A DNA stretch of 64,000 bases, from positions 186,001-250,000 of the forward strand of contig MU277683.1 of assembly GCA_022385805.1 (NCBI GenBank). Direction: 5' to 3'. Position numbers and translations under genes: made by a program. The notes under the pieces are model-generated. The model was given only the letters and a program-made list of their open reading frames with translations, was not told the origin of the DNA and did no database searches. Below are positions 10,363-22,424 of this stretch, in pieces. How positions within the stretch are numbered: the stretch's first letter is position 1; each line of letters opens with the position of its first letter. The stretch is from Pilatotrama ljubarskyi (taxonomy: Eukaryota; Basidiomycota; Agaricomycetes; Polyporales; Polyporaceae).

Positions 10363-13300
10363 TCATTGCCGCCTGCCCAGTGACTGCGACGACTCGGTCC
10401 GGCCGAGCAGTCCGCCAACCACGTTCGTCACCGTCTCCGTGATCTGTCGCTGGTGCGCTTGGGCGTGCTTCACGTAGAAGAGGCGCACAGCAGTGTTGTT
10501 CCAGATGCCCAGAGGAGTCATGCCGCGGACGTATATCTCACCCCATATCAGCGATGTCAGCCAGATGATCGACGCATCCGACCACTGCGAGCCGAAAGGT
10601 GATCAGCCGTGGTGTCTCATCACTGTCGAGAATACCGTACCTGGAATCGCCTTGGGGAGAGTGGCGGGGGCTTCGGCAGCACTTGGTCGAGGTTGGCGCT
10701 CCGTAGCATATCGGTGATCGCAGTGCTCGCGTTCGTCCCACTGAGAGACGACTGCAAGTTCTGCACTTTCGGGAGCAGCTCGGATATCACAAGCATGATC
10801 GTATCCAATGGGAGTCTATGCAGCTAGTGGTCAGTCGTATAGACTTGCGCATACATGCGTCGGGGCTTACCCTTGCTGCCATGATGCGACCTGCAAGCCT
10901 TTCATGAGCTGCAGTGCGAACTTTGTCCAGGAGCAGTACTCACCCATTCCTGCGTAGGAATAAATCCGTTCCTTCCGACACCCGAAGCGGCCAGCCGCTC
11001 CAGACTCCCTGTCATGTCGCCGGACAATGACCGTCCGGCCCTCATCTTGCCCCTCGCCTTCTCCGAGACTGCTGAGGACCCCTCTCCGCCAATCTGCGTC
11101 TCAGTGGCCGTCGGTGACATCAAGGGTCGTGTCGCCTGTTCCTCCAGAGCGCGCGCCTGGCCTTCAGGCAGCGTATCCGTTGAACCCGCCATCCGCTGCA
11201 GATCCAGCGATCCCATCTCGCGTTGCAGGAGTCGGGCTTTCTCGCTATGCGGCGCACCCTCTTCCTCGTCCCGTGGAGCCCGCCGCTTCCCCTTGTCGAT
11301 CGAACCGCGACCCTGGGCCTGCGCGGCGCGTTCTTCCTTTAGCTGTTGGATGCGGCGGATCCCCCGCAGGCCGCGGGCGAGCGTGAAGGTTCCGAGGTCT
11401 TCGAATTGTTTGTGCGCGTGCAGGATCGCATAGACGAGGTTCGGATTCTCGCTGAGATTGTGCAAGAGGACGCCGTTGAAGACTTCGAGGATGAAGAAGA
11501 GCAACCGCGGGTGGCCCTCGTCCGAGAGCAGGAAGGAGGGGTTAGAGAAAGCGTTGAAGAGCGAGAGGAGCCGTGCAGAGGACGTGACGCTCAGATTCTT
11601 GAAGTACGGTGCAGAGTTCGATAGGGCAATGATCAGTGCTGGGTATAGCGAGTTGAGGTTGCCAGATGTCGTAGCCACCATGGAATATACGGCCTGAAGG
11701 TGTTTCTCAGTACAGGGATGGGATGAAGGATCAAAGACCGTACCTGAACCATGAAATCTCCTGCGGTGCCCATGGTGGCCCATTTCTGGGGTATCTGCGC
11801 TTTGAGCGGTGAAGCGAGCTTCAGGCCAAAGGAGCGCTCGGCTGACAAGCTCTGTATCATGTACGAGAGCACTCGGCACAGGCCATGTTGTTCTAATACG
11901 AGATGGTCAAGATGCATGCTTTATATCCATAGCCTACGAACGACCTACCGGGCTTATCTTTGATTTCGAGTCCGTAGCACAGGAGGTATGCCATAACGTC
12001 CATTCCTTTGTCAGAGTCCAGGAGGTATGCACGGAATTTCTGAGCAGCAATGTCAATACTCAAACTCCCGATAATACCTATACGATTCGCTCACCTTGTT
12101 CAGTTCGAGCATCTTCCACAAGAAAATGACTATCACAGGATAAGCATGCCGTTCGATAAAGTGGCCCGCTATACTCACCAGCTTCGACCATGTACGGCAC
12201 GGACTTCCTAGAGCCAGGGAGAAGCCCGTGCAGTGAGGACATTTCATCCTCAAATATCCTCACCATGCCATTGAGGATGAAGTCGAAGTCCGATGGACGG
12301 TGCTACAACAAAGCGTGTCAGCTGCGTCATGCACGCCCCTCATAGATAGCTTGCAATCGCACCAGCTTCGCGATGAAGTACCGGAACGCGTTAGTTTTCG
12401 CGGTCGGACCGGACGCCTGACCCTCGACGATCACGTCTCTCGCACTCCCGCTCTGGAAGTCCAGCAGGACGCATAACACCTGGAAAGACATCGAGACGAG
12501 CGATGTGCGGGGATCCTCGCCCTTCATCAGCAAGTGGTTGTAGGGCAGCCGGCCGGTGACGGTGCCCATCATGTTCACGCTCCCCGGATGCGTCGCGTTC
12601 ATCGCGGTGTTCATGAGCGAACAGAGCACGGTGAGCACGTCTCGTCTAGGGAGCTTCTGCACGAAATGTAGGGTGTAGGAGGAGGGCGAGGTGAAGAGCG
12701 CGGCGGGCGGGATGTAGATCTGGCGGGAGAGCAGGACGAGGAGGAGCCTGAGCACTTCGGTCCTATTCCCCTCGTACGGGTGGCTGGAGCCCGGGTCCGC
12801 GGTCGAACCTACGCCCTTTTCCCTACAACGCGAAGTAAGCGACCGACGTAGACGCGAACCCATGGCAGGCGCACCAGATAACATAGTTGATCTTGTAGTG
12901 GTCAACCTGTATCTTCGTCGGCAGGGTAAACCCGCAGCAGAACATGAGGTCGATCAAACAGCTGAACAGCCGTTCCGCGATAGAGGGCATCGTCTCCTTC
13001 GGCTTCGGGGGTTCTTGCGCCGTCGAGCTTGTCTGCTGCCTCGGCGGGGACTTCGGTGCGCGCGATCGCGAACCGCCCTCTCCCGTCTCGTCCTCATCGC
13101 TCTCGTCCTCATCCTCGATCACGAACTGCGGCTCAGCGCTCGCCTCCTCCACCGCACTCGCTCCCGCCGTACTCTGGCCGCCCTGCGCCCTCCCACTCCG
13201 CTCGCGGCCCACCTCCACGCGCTTCCACAGCACCTCCAGCTCGAACTTGCTCGGCTCGCTCTCGATCTCGAACACCGCGGGGAGGACGCGCTGGAGGACG

Positions 13301-13948
13301 CGGATGCAGTTGAGGACCTCCTTGGTCGTGTTGCGCTCCGCGGCGGCGCCGGTGCTGGTGCGGATGATCGAGGACGCAAGGGAGGAGACGGAGGCGGAGA
13401 CGGACGAGGGCGGTGGCGAGGGGAAGGTGTGGTCCGAGACGAGGTTGAAGAGCCGGGAGGTTACGACGCGGATGAGGGTGGCGACGTTCTCGGGGGCTTC
13501 GTAGAGCGCGCGGCGGACTGGGAGTGATACACACGGTAGTGAGCGAGGGCAATCTCTCGCATACAACGAAATGGCCATGGACGTACCGTCGTTGTGGGTA
13601 ATGAGAGTGAAGACGTCCGATGCGGAGTCGAAGAGCACGACGTACTACCACACCCAGACGGTCGCCGGGTCAATGTGCAGGACTAGGACTACGTCTCGAC
13701 CGGGCACTTACCTGCTCCCAGTATGAGTCCCGCTCCGATATGTTCTGCACCAATTGCACGCAGGCACATACCAGGATGTCATTCTCTCCATTCCCTCACT
13801 AGCATAGGTTCGCACTCACGCGCGTACTAGCGAGCTTTGCTATACCACCTGGCTGACTGCGGAACGCCAGCTTGGGCTGGTCGCCGAGGAGGTTGAACGG
13901 GTCGGGTATCTTCTGCGGTAGTTTCGTGAACATCTTCAAGCCGTCCAT
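10363..13948 (-). CDS. HID1: HID1 family protein (high-temperature-induced dauer-formation 1)
   Basis: Thirteen predicted exons, complement(10363..10584, 10641..10815, 10871..10908, 10944..11693, 11744..11892, 11949..12039, 12095..12129, 12179..12302, 12363..12822, 12875..13517, 13587..13644, 13712..13744, 13820..13948), 968 aa; every junction keeps phase. Recognisable HID1 blocks are PKLAFRSQ near the N-terminus, RRALYEAPENVATLIR, KINYVIWEKGVG, VIFLWKMLELNKKF, and near the C-terminus SIIWLTSLIWGEIYVRG with PLGIWNNTAVRLF. HID1 proteins are peripheral membrane proteins of the Golgi/trans-Golgi, important for dense-core vesicle maturation in animals; the fungal role is less defined. Two Ser/acidic-rich insertions occur in the large exons. 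One intron (10909-10943) would be only 35 nt, and the donor chosen at 12362 rather than near 12330 is needed to keep frame. Confidence in family high, in single junctions moderate. Confidence 0.85.
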
Positions 13949-14352
13949 AGCGTTGCACGGAAGCTTGAAGCCAGTGATAATTGTACACGGATAGCGGAGG
14001 AGGGTGGTAGCGGGTACTGCGTGCCCGCTGCGTCTAGATTAGCACTACGCCGGATCTCAGATCTAGCAGCGTCACACGGCGCTTTCGGCAGGCAGGACGC
14101 ACTGTTTGCTCAGCTCGAGGGGAGACTCTCGAGTTCAATCGACAGGCCTTACGCAACACCAACTATCCAGCTCATGGGGGTTGGGCTGTCAATACAACTC
14201 GCCAACAAGTTTCTGGAACGGTTCCTTCCTAATCGTACACTGAATTCGCAAACATAGTACAGGAGGATCCTACAACTTCGCTCGCTATGCCGCCGAATGG
14301 CGAGAAAGTCCGGTAATGTCAGGCGCGACTGATAGGTCGATTTTGAACGAAA
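13949..14352. other. HID1 promoter and GAD 3' region
   Basis: About 400 bp between the HID1 start and the glutamate decarboxylase stop, both genes being on the minus strand. It should contain the HID1 promoter and the GAD terminator. No gene or clear element seen. Confidence 0.35.
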
Positions 14353-16344
14353 TCAGCATTGCTTGGCGTACGTGCCGCTCGGCTTGCTGCCCGAGCCAGG
14401 CTCGAGACGACCGTGGTGGCCTTCGACCGTCTTGCGGCTCTGCAGAGCGTTGAGAGCGTGCACGGGGGTGTCTTCCTTTGCAAGACCCTGGACGACCTCG
14501 ATCTGCACGAACGCGTCGTCAACAACTACGTTCCGAGAGCACAGTGACGACAGCTGGACTCACGATATCGGCGACGAGCCTGTCGACCATCACGGCGGTC
14601 ATCGTCTCGCGGACGACGACGCGGAGGATCTCAATCTGCTCGAGGTTGGGCGCGAGCTCGTAGTTCGGGACGATCCAGCCCTTCGCACGGAGCAGGACTT
14701 GTACCCACTTCTGTTGGACATCGGGATACTTTTGCTTGAAGTCGTCGCTGAACCTGAAGGACACGACCGGGAGTCCGGGGACATAATTCTGCAACTGCAT
14801 CAATACTGCCACTCCCTCTGCGTGGGTAAGGTGGCGTGGCTCACCTCGACATTCTCCTCGTCAAAGCCAAAAGTGTTCTTGGCCGCCGTCGCAATGCCCT
14901 CTGCAGGCCTATGGATGTCGCTCAGGACCGTGAACAGGCCACTCTTCTCCAACGCGCGACTCAGAAGGCGCGCATTCTTGAGGTCCTGCAGCGCTACATT
15001 GCGATAGCCCTCGAAGCCAAGATGCACGAAGTTGAAGTACTGAGCGATGATTGGGTGCGCAGGACGCGAGAAGTTCAGCGAGAACGAGTACTCGACCGAT
15101 CCGAGGTAGTGCAGCTCGAAGATGAGGTCCTTCGGCAGGAACTGCTTCGAGCGCCAGACGACCCAGCCGACGCCGACGTACGATAGGCCGAATTTGTGGC
15201 CGGACGTGTTGATGGAGACGACACGCGGGATGCGGAAGTCCCAATCGAGCTTGGGGTTCGCGAACGGTGCGATGAAGCCGCCTGAGGCACCGTCTACGTG
15301 GATGGGGACGGAATGCCCGGTGCGAGCCTCGTATTCGTCGAGAAGTGCGGCCATTTCCTTGACCGGCTCGTAGTGACCGGTGTAGGTGCCTATAACCCCC
15401 CATCTGATGAGCAATGCCTCTCAGGAAGCTGTCGATCAAACTCACTTCCGAGAATGACGTATACACCAATGGTGTTTTCATCGACGTATTCCATGGCGCG
15501 CTTGGGGTCAAGGCAGTAGTGGCTCTCCTCGGAGATGGGGACGAGGCGAGCCTCCACGTCGAAGTAGCGAGCGAACTTCTCGAGCGCGACCTGAGCGTTA
15601 GCACCCATGACGATGTTGGGGCCAGGCTCATGGATGGATTTTCCCGCAGCTTTACGCTTTTCCTGCCAAATGCGCTTCATGGCGAGGCCGCCCAGCTGAA
15701 TTGCCTCGGAAGACCCGGTAGTCGCGGTGCCAATCGCTTGCTGCGTGGAAGGAGCGTGCCATAGATCGGCGAGAATCGAGACGCAGCGGGTATGCAAGAC
15801 CTCTGAAAGAGCGTGGTGAGACAGAGTACTGCCTGAGGAGCGTCATAACCTACGAGTCATGGGATACTCGTCCTGATCAATGAGGTTTTTGGAAATGTTC
15901 TCCATCATGAGCTGGTCCGCCTGCTTCGGCATCCAGGTATGCACGAATGAGGCGAGGTTGAGCGCGGGGGACCCGTCGAGAGAAAGCTCGTCGTGGATGA
16001 GCTGATATGTCGCCTCTGCGTCTACTCCCTAAGAAAGGATCAGTGCTGTAGCGCCGTGCAGGCAAAGATTCGTACACACACCTTGGACGGGAGTTTATAT
16101 TTTGGGATCGGGTCAGTGCCGTAGCGGCCGCCATAAGCGTGAACGGCCTGGTGGCCAGTAGAGCTGTGGACATGACCATGGCCCTTATGATCCTGCTGGA
16201 GGTGAGTTACGTGTAGTAGTAGATGGTGCACTCGTCCTCACCTTCGAAGCTTGGATGAGCTGATCGGGGTTGAGATGCTGCACCGGCCAAAGTCAGCGGA
16301 GAACCCTCGAGGACGGCACATTGGCTTGCCTTGGAGAGGGCCAT
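14353..16344 (-). CDS. GAD1: Glutamate decarboxylase (PLP-dependent)
   Basis: Eight predicted exons, complement(14353..14502, 14564..14815, 14845..15389, 15446..15802, 15854..16028, 16082..16192, 16242..16277, 16330..16344), 546 aa. It converts L-glutamate to GABA and CO2 in the cytosol and feeds the GABA shunt and acid or oxidative stress responses. The active-site motif is [10 protein letters not shown] with the Schiff-base lysine at about residue 297, preceded by HVDGASGG, whose Asp contacts the PLP ring nitrogen; the N-terminal DEYPMT segment is also typical. The first exon is only 15 nt and its intron appears to use a GC donor (AAG|GCAAGC). The acceptor of the intron ending at 14816 is chosen for frame. 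A TATAAAG-like element lies about 65 bp upstream. Length fits fungal GADs. The extreme C-terminus (Gly/Ser/Lys-rich) is less certain. Confidence 0.88.
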
Positions 16345-16408
16345 GTTGTCGTGGACGAAGAGTTACGGGGTTAGATGGGTGGGGAGGGAGTCCACCCAGC
16401 CTTTGACG

Positions 16409-16415
16409 CTTTATA
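16409..16415 (-). promoter_or_regulatory. TATA-like element upstream of glutamate decarboxylase
   Basis: Reads TATAAAG on the minus strand, about 65 bp before the GAD start codon at 16344. Position and sequence fit a core promoter; not proven. Confidence 0.4.
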
Positions 16416-16911
16416 TGTCGGGGAGGACGTGACGAGTGTAGTATTAATAGCCTTGACTGTTCTGCGGTGGACGGGCTACGCCGTGACATCATCGTGTCGA
16501 GTGGTGCAGTGCATCAAGGAACCACGGTCCACGCCTGCAACGTTGCTGCTCCTCTGCCGTCACTCGTCCCTTTCGGGGCCGTCCCACATGCGCACAGCCG
16601 CGGTTATTGGCGTTCATCCAGTCTAGATGCTCATGGATATTCCCACTTGCCGTCATGAGACCTCTGGATTTGCGATGGACTTTTCGATATGGCTGCGATT
16701 AGCAGAACTGCGTTTCCTGGGGCGCCGACAGATGGGCTGGATAGCAGCTGGCCAGACGCGTTAAAGACGCAGCACACGAGACAGACTGGATTCGACACGA
16801 AGACGCGGAGATATGAAGGTCGTGTACAAGAAGGCAGCACCATCAAAGTCAAGCTCTTTGACCAGCCACAGTTGCCAAACAGTGCCAAACTATCCCGACG
16901 CGCCTGTCGCG

Positions 16912-16926
16912 ACGCGTCCGACGCGT
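16912..16926. promoter_or_regulatory. Pair of ACGCGT (MCB-type) boxes upstream of Pol delta subunit 2
   Basis: ACGCGT occurs at 16912-16917 and again at 16921-16926, centred about 85 bp upstream of the start codon. In yeasts, tandem MluI cell-cycle boxes in this position give MBF-dependent G1/S transcription of replication genes, which suits the downstream polymerase subunit. Confidence 0.6.
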
Positions 16927-17005
16927 TTGCCACAGCCGAGTCTTCTACTGTCTCGTGTATAAGTACCTCCTCCCCTTGCGCTGCGGCTCTGTCCGGTTCT
17001 GTATC

Positions 17006-18908
17006 ATGGCTGTCGCAGACCCTATGTGTGTTGCTTGATTATGCTTAGGAGCTCAGACTGACTCCTCAATAGCCCCGTACCACCCACTCCACTAACACGC
17101 CCATCCTCGAATGTCCGTGCCGAGGCCTCATTCATCATCGACTCCAAAGAGAAGTCATACAAGCATCAATACTCCAACATATACTTTATGCGCCTGCATA
17201 CTCTCAGGAGCTACGTAGAGAAGCGCGCAAAGAAGCGGTGGAACGAGGTGGCAGGTACGTGCTTCCCTCTAGCCGGCACACTTCCAGAAATGTAACTGTC
17301 GCTGTGGCATAGGCAACCCCATATTCGTGCCTCGCGTTCTCGACGTCGAGAAGGGACAACTTTGTTTTATCGTTGGAACAGTGTACATGGACATGCCACT
17401 GAAGCCGAACGTCCTGGAGGACGTTGCCAGAGATGTGAGTGGAAGGGCTCCGTCCTCCTGTCGCTGCATACACAACTCCAGTTCGTCAGCGTTCCATCCC
17501 TGCTCCTCCCCCGAGAGATAAATTCTACTCAGACGAGGATACCGTGATGTTAGAGGACGAGTCTGGGCGCATTTGTCTTGTCGGCGAACGCATCCGCTCC
17601 GCATGTCTCGTAACGGGTGTCATCCTTGGCGCGCTGGGCGTGGAGACGCATAACGGAGACTTCGAAGTGGTCGACCTCTGCTATCCTGGGATGGCGCCTC
17701 AACCTTCGGCAGGTCTGGAATGGCCCGCTCCAAAACATACCGACGACGGTATGGACGTAGATGGTGGGTGGAATCCTGGAACATGCCCTCGTTCATATCT
17801 CACTAGCCCTGGGTAGGTGCATCATCGTCCTACTCCTTGCCGTCGGACGAATGGATAGCCCTCGTATCAGGTCTTGAGATAGGGTCGGCCAACGCCGCGG
17901 ATGGTCAGATACAGATGCTAGCGGAGTACCTCACAGGTGAAGCGGGCGGATCCGACGAGCAGGCACAAGCCTCACGCGTCTCAAGGCTCATCATCGCCGG
18001 AAACTCGCTCGGCACCCTGTCCGGCAACGCCAGCACCCTCAACACAGAGTCGGAGCGCAAGCCCGTGAGTGCCCCATCTCATCCCGCGCCCCTCGTTCTG
18101 AGAATAGCTGAGGCAGCGAATTCAGAGGCGCTACGGACACGACACGTCCTCGTTCACACCGCACCCAACTCAGAACCTCGCTGCGTACCTCACCGACATC
18201 TGTCGCTCGATGCCCGTGCATCTCCTCCCAGGCCCGTCAGACCCTGCCGCGACCATCCTGCCCCAGCAGCCGCTCCCACGCGCCATGTTCGGCGATGCCT
18301 CACACTTCGCCACCTTCGCGTGCGAGTCGAATCCGACCTATATCCACCTCTGCCCTTCGAACCCGTCCGACGCGCAGCCCTCCTCGTCTTCCCGCCAGAG
18401 CCAACCTGGCGCTTCTAGCTCGAAGTCTAAGGCGAACGGTAAAGGGGCATCTGCAGCAGCAGGCTCTGGGCAAGGTACGGGACCTAGCAGGACGATATTG
18501 GTGCACTCAGGCCAGCCGGTGGACGATATGTTCAAGTACGTCCCGACACCACCTATCTCGCGCATGACGCTCGCCGAGGCGACGCTGCGCTGGCGACATA
18601 TGGCGCCCACGGCACCGGACACGCTGTGGTGCCATCCGTACATGAAGAAGGATCCGTTCATCCTGACGCAAACGCCGGATTTGTATGTCGTGGGAAACCA
18701 GCCGGCGTTCGCGACGAGGCTGGTAAGGGAGGAGGAGAGTGATGGGGAGGGCGAGGAGGGCGGCCGGGCGGCGAAGAGGTGTCGGATCGTGCTGTTGCCA
18801 AGCTTCAGGGAGACGGGCACGCTTGTGCTCGTGAACGCGAGGACATTGGCGGTGAGGAAGGTGCAGTTTGCGGTTCAGGGGATGAACGCTGGTGGCGGGG
18901 CGACTTGA
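17006..18908 (+). CDS. POLD2: DNA polymerase delta subunit 2 (small subunit)
   Basis: Six exons: 17006..17025, 17073..17254, 17313..17434, 17490..17763, 17817..18064, 18126..18908; 542 aa. This B-subunit scaffolds the replicative DNA polymerase delta and has an inactive calcineurin-like phosphoesterase fold following an OB domain. Supporting segments are YSNIYFMRLHTLR near the N-terminus, APPPRDKFYSDED, WIALVSGLEIG, RLIIAGNSLG, the DICRSMPVHLLPGPSDPA block that is very typical of POLD2/Cdc1, and NPYMK-like/NQPAF sequences at the C-terminus (CHPYMKKDPFI, VVGNQPAFATR). The phosphoesterase metal residues are largely absent, as expected in eukaryotic B-subunits. A Ser/Lys/Gly-rich insertion sits near residue 380. 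The first exon is only 20 nt. MCB-type boxes upstream suggest cell-cycle control. Confidence 0.92.
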
Positions 18909-19053
18909 GTACGTACGTTAGTATTTCCTGGCTATCAGTAGTAAAACTCTTCGCAGCTTCCGAGATAGCTCAGGTCCTCATCCTTAATCATGCAGGAGGG
19001 ATACAAGTGGGCGTTGTATTTTTATCCCGTATACATACAGCAAGTCCTGACAT

Positions 19054-20016
19054 CTAGTGGTACAACGGGTCAAAAGCAAACCGCTCCACCGACGGCAGAC
19101 GAGGCGCGCCAGGAGGCGTCCTCGGCATCCTCGTCCTCGAGGGCCACGCCCCAGGCATCCCCATCGGACTACCTAACAGCTCATCCTCATCCGCCATACC
19201 CCCCGCGCGATGGTCGAGTCCTGGGAAGTGATGGTGCGTCCCGAAGTGCGACACCGAGGGCGACAGCGGCGCGCCGGGCGGGCTGACGTCGCCCGGGGCG
19301 TGCATGCCTGAGAGTCCCAGCGGCAGGGTGCGGAATCCCATGGCGCGCGGCCCGTGGCTTCTGGACTGCCGGGGGCTCCTGGACATGTTGGAGGACACGG
19401 GGGAGGACGGCCACGGGACGGGGGACGAGAGCCCGGGCGGGAGGAAGTTGTAGCGGGGGCGCTCGTCGTCGTCGTCGCCGCCGCCGTCGTCACCGTCCGA
19501 CGCGATGGCGTCGGCGAGCGTGAGACTGATGGCCGGGGCTGGGGCCGGGATGCTCTCGGAGGCGCGCCGGCGGACGTTCTCAGTGTTGGCGCCGGCGGCG
19601 AGGCTTGCTTGTGCTTGTGAACCTGCGATGGCGCCCGAGCTGCGAGAGCGGATGGGGAAGGCGTGCGGGTGGGTTCCTGCTACTCGGCGGCGCATCGGAC
19701 GTGTAGGGATTGCGGTGAAGGGTGTCCCCAAGCCAAGGACGGCCTGGCGCCGCAGATGGGGACGCTCGGGCCTCGGGGTAATGTGTGTGATGAGCGTCGA
19801 AGGCAAGTTCAACCCCAGCCCCATCCCAAGGCCAGACCGTCTGTCCCTAAGAGTAGACCGGTTGGTAGGGAACGATGCTGGCGTTGAACGTGTCGGGCGC
19901 ACGGGAAAGTGACCGTATGGAAGGTCGGTGTTGCGTCCCGACAGGAAGTTGTGAGAATGGTACGTCGCTGTCGAGGGCTCTGAGCGTGCTGGGGAGGGGA
20001 AGTAGCCGTAGACCAT
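19054..20016 (-). CDS. Uncharacterised low-complexity protein
   Basis: A single open frame of 320 codons starting with ATG at 20016. Composition is dominated by Pro, Ser, Arg and Gly with a short Asp/Gly-rich tract encoded by a GAC/GGC repeat (about 19460-19500), so most of the protein should be disordered. A YNFLPPG motif and an N-terminal Tyr/Phe-rich stretch (MVYGYFPSP) are the only distinctive parts. No domain was recognised. It lies tail-to-tail with POLD2, with 145 bp between the two stops. The length and good start support a real gene, but composition bias means conservation needs to be checked; the opposite strand also stays open in parts. Confidence 0.55.
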   Translation of the reverse strand: MVYGYFPSPARSEPSTATYHSHNFLSGRNTDLPYGHFPVRPTRSTPASFPTNRSTLRDRRSGLGMGLGLNLPSTLITHITPRPERPHLRRQAVLGLGTPFTAIPTRPMRRRVAGTHPHAFPIRSRSSGAIAGSQAQASLAAGANTENVRRRASESIPAPAPAISLTLADAIASDGDDGGGDDDDERPRYNFLPPGLSSPVPWPSSPVSSNMSRSPRQSRSHGPRAMGFRTLPLGLSGMHAPGDVSPPGAPLSPSVSHFGTHHHFPGLDHRAGGMADEDELLGSPMGMPGAWPSRTRMPRTPPGAPRLPSVERFAFDPLYH

Positions 20017-22424
20017 GATGTGCGGCTAGTGACTAGTGCGGATTGGTTAGGAGAATAACGTGAGTTGTAGAAGGATGAGGGTGAGTTGGGATATGGTGAT
20101 GAGAGTTGCTTGCCAGAATTCGCTCATGGGGGAGCATCCTATATGCCTTTGAGACGGACATCCGACCTGGTCACGAGCTAAACGGGCATCCATTCACCCT
20201 CTAGCATGCCTATCCCTATGACGCTCTCTCGTGCGCAGTATCCTTGGAAGTCTTCGAGCGATGTGTAGGCCGACGTTGAAGAGGAGCGGGCAAGCAAAAC
20301 CCGCATCGGATGTTCTTGAACGCTTGCCAAATCCGGATGCCGCCCGGCGCTCATGGGCGCTTATGGCTGCCCAGCCCCTCGCGTCGAGCGCGCGGCGACG
20401 AGCCGATGACTGGTCAACTCTGCTCATCCGCTCATGATCGAGACCACGCGCCGCTGCGAACCTGGAGGATTTCCCTTGCTTGCGCAATCCAGACTGTGTA
20501 GTACATGGGGACGGAAGGATTGCCGGAACGAGGCTCGTTCCGCATGAAACGATCCAACTTCATGGCTGCCCTGGTAGCGTCTCGGAGGCCGATGCACTAG
20601 CACACCCACTGGGGAGCTCGGCTGTACTAGGGCGTATCCGCGAAGACGATGCGCAGCGAGGCTTGTGGAGAGCGCGACGACAGCAGCGCAGGCCCAGGAG
20701 GTCGCAGCCCGCGGTATGGTTCAAGTGCTAAGTCCCGCGAACTCAATATGGAGCAACCCCCGCACGAAGCGCTTCTCATATGGAAGCCGGCATGGAAAGT
20801 GCAACCGTGCGGAGAAAACCTCTGCCGTCGTCTTGACCACATCCGTTCCTGCGGTCCTGCGTGTTGTCCAATCGTCACTGGAGTGATTCACGGCCATCCG
20901 GGGTGAGCTCTTTCTGCTGTCGCCGATCTGCCTCTAACGCGCTGACGGATGGAGGACGTACTCAGACCCTGAAAGGTAGGGCGGCCCTGCCCGAGCCTCA
21001 GGCCCCCGGCAATGATCGAGCTTCGGCACGGCATTCCAACGACGTATGCGTCTGTTTTGTCAATCTCCGCGGGGCATGGTCATTCCGCTCCTAGTGGCAG
21101 GTGCGCCAAGCCATCTGGGAGACATAGCTCGTTCCTTCCTGTCGGCCGGCCGCCCGTTGAGCAACCATAACAACAATTTCACCCTCGTTCCAATACCCCG
21201 GCAATGGTATTCAACAGCGAGTGCATGCTTTTAAGTGCTGGGAGCGGAGTGCATACGGCCGGGCCGTTCTCTATGGTGCTTGTGTCTACTGCGGAGGCAT
21301 ACGAATTGGCACGCTGATAAATCCTGGCACGTTTCTACGGGCGTGTGCTCTCAGCGTCGCTGCGGCGTGCATCACGCCTGTCCTTCAAAAGCGGAGGTAC
21401 AGACGATCATCTGCTGCGTCCCCTGTGCGAGTGGATTGAACTAGGGTGCACTGCATAGTTCACTCAGTCGCATGACATGCGCAAAGTGGACATTCAGATA
21501 ACAAACCCCTCCAATCTTCTCTCACGGTTACAGCATCGTCGGGGCCCCGACATCCCTGACGGCCTGATGGTGTGATATCAGGGCCTCGGGACGTCGTAGC
21601 GGTGTTGACGGCGAGAAACTGGCTGCTGCGGACCTCATCAGGTCCGACGTAATTTCCCCTTTGGTTGAATAGGGTACTCGAGCACGTGGAGGGAAGTCGC
21701 CGGTCTGACTTCCCTGGGAAGGCGTCTGTAGGCTAACCCTCAGGCGTCCCGATGTAGGGGTAGCAGCCTACGGAAGCCCGCTGCAGTTCGCCCGCTGTTC
21801 GGTATGTGTCGAATATCCTTGCTGTTCGTCTCACTTCCGTGAAGCTGACTGCGGAGGATAGCACTTATGACATGCGTTGGAGGCACGAGCTCCAGCCCCA
21901 GTTCCCGAAGGCTTGTTGTGTACCACCCGCGTGCCAAAAGCGCGCGAATCTTCTCACTGTGGGATGCAATTAAGTCCCCTCACAAAGCCGTATCTACGTT
22001 CTCGAGGGAATCAGAAGACCCGACAAGGGCCGTCTGAAACGCGGCATGCGCCTTCTGTGCGAACATCCGTCTTCATTTTTCCTCCGCTAAAAACATCGCT
22101 GCAGCCGTCAGGAAACGGACGCGTTGCTGATTGGGCACGATGGCTTCCAAGTTTCGGGCTCCCGCTCCACCACCACCACCGGCCTGCAGGCCGCCTTACT
22201 CACGCATTCTAAGATGTAGGACACACACAGCCGCAGCTGCGCAGCCGCCTGAAGGGAGGGCGCGGGAAGCAAGTTGGCAGGCCTGAAGTCCTGGCAGCCA
22301 CTGGTAGGCTATAAAGGCACATACGTTCCCTCGCTTAGTGTCCCTCACCGCTTGCCAGCTGCTATTCCGAGCCCCGTCGCCGACGCTCTTCATCTGATCG
22401 CCGTTGACCACCACGACATCCAAA
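20017..22424. other. Gene-poor region of 2.4 kb
   Basis: Only short open frames without motifs are seen on either strand. No terminal inverted repeats, long repeats or RNA genes were recognised. The right end holds the promoter of the cupredoxin gene. Confidence 0.35.
22310..22316 (+). promoter_or_regulatory. TATA box of the cupredoxin gene
   Basis: TATAAAG about 110 bp upstream of the start codon at 22425, followed by a CT-rich leader. Typical of strongly expressed fungal secreted proteins; inferred. Confidence 0.5.

Larger units (their letters stand above)
16345..17005. promoter_or_regulatory. Divergent promoter region between GAD and Pol delta subunit 2
   Basis: A 661-bp gap separates the divergent starts of glutamate decarboxylase (-) and the polymerase subunit (+). 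It contains a TATA-like site on the GAD side and two ACGCGT boxes on the polymerase side. No coding sequence is convincing here. Confidence 0.45.

Noticed and set aside
12862..13527. 221-codon plus-strand open frame
   Set aside because: Antisense to HID1 exons; Arg-rich low-complexity shadow without motifs.
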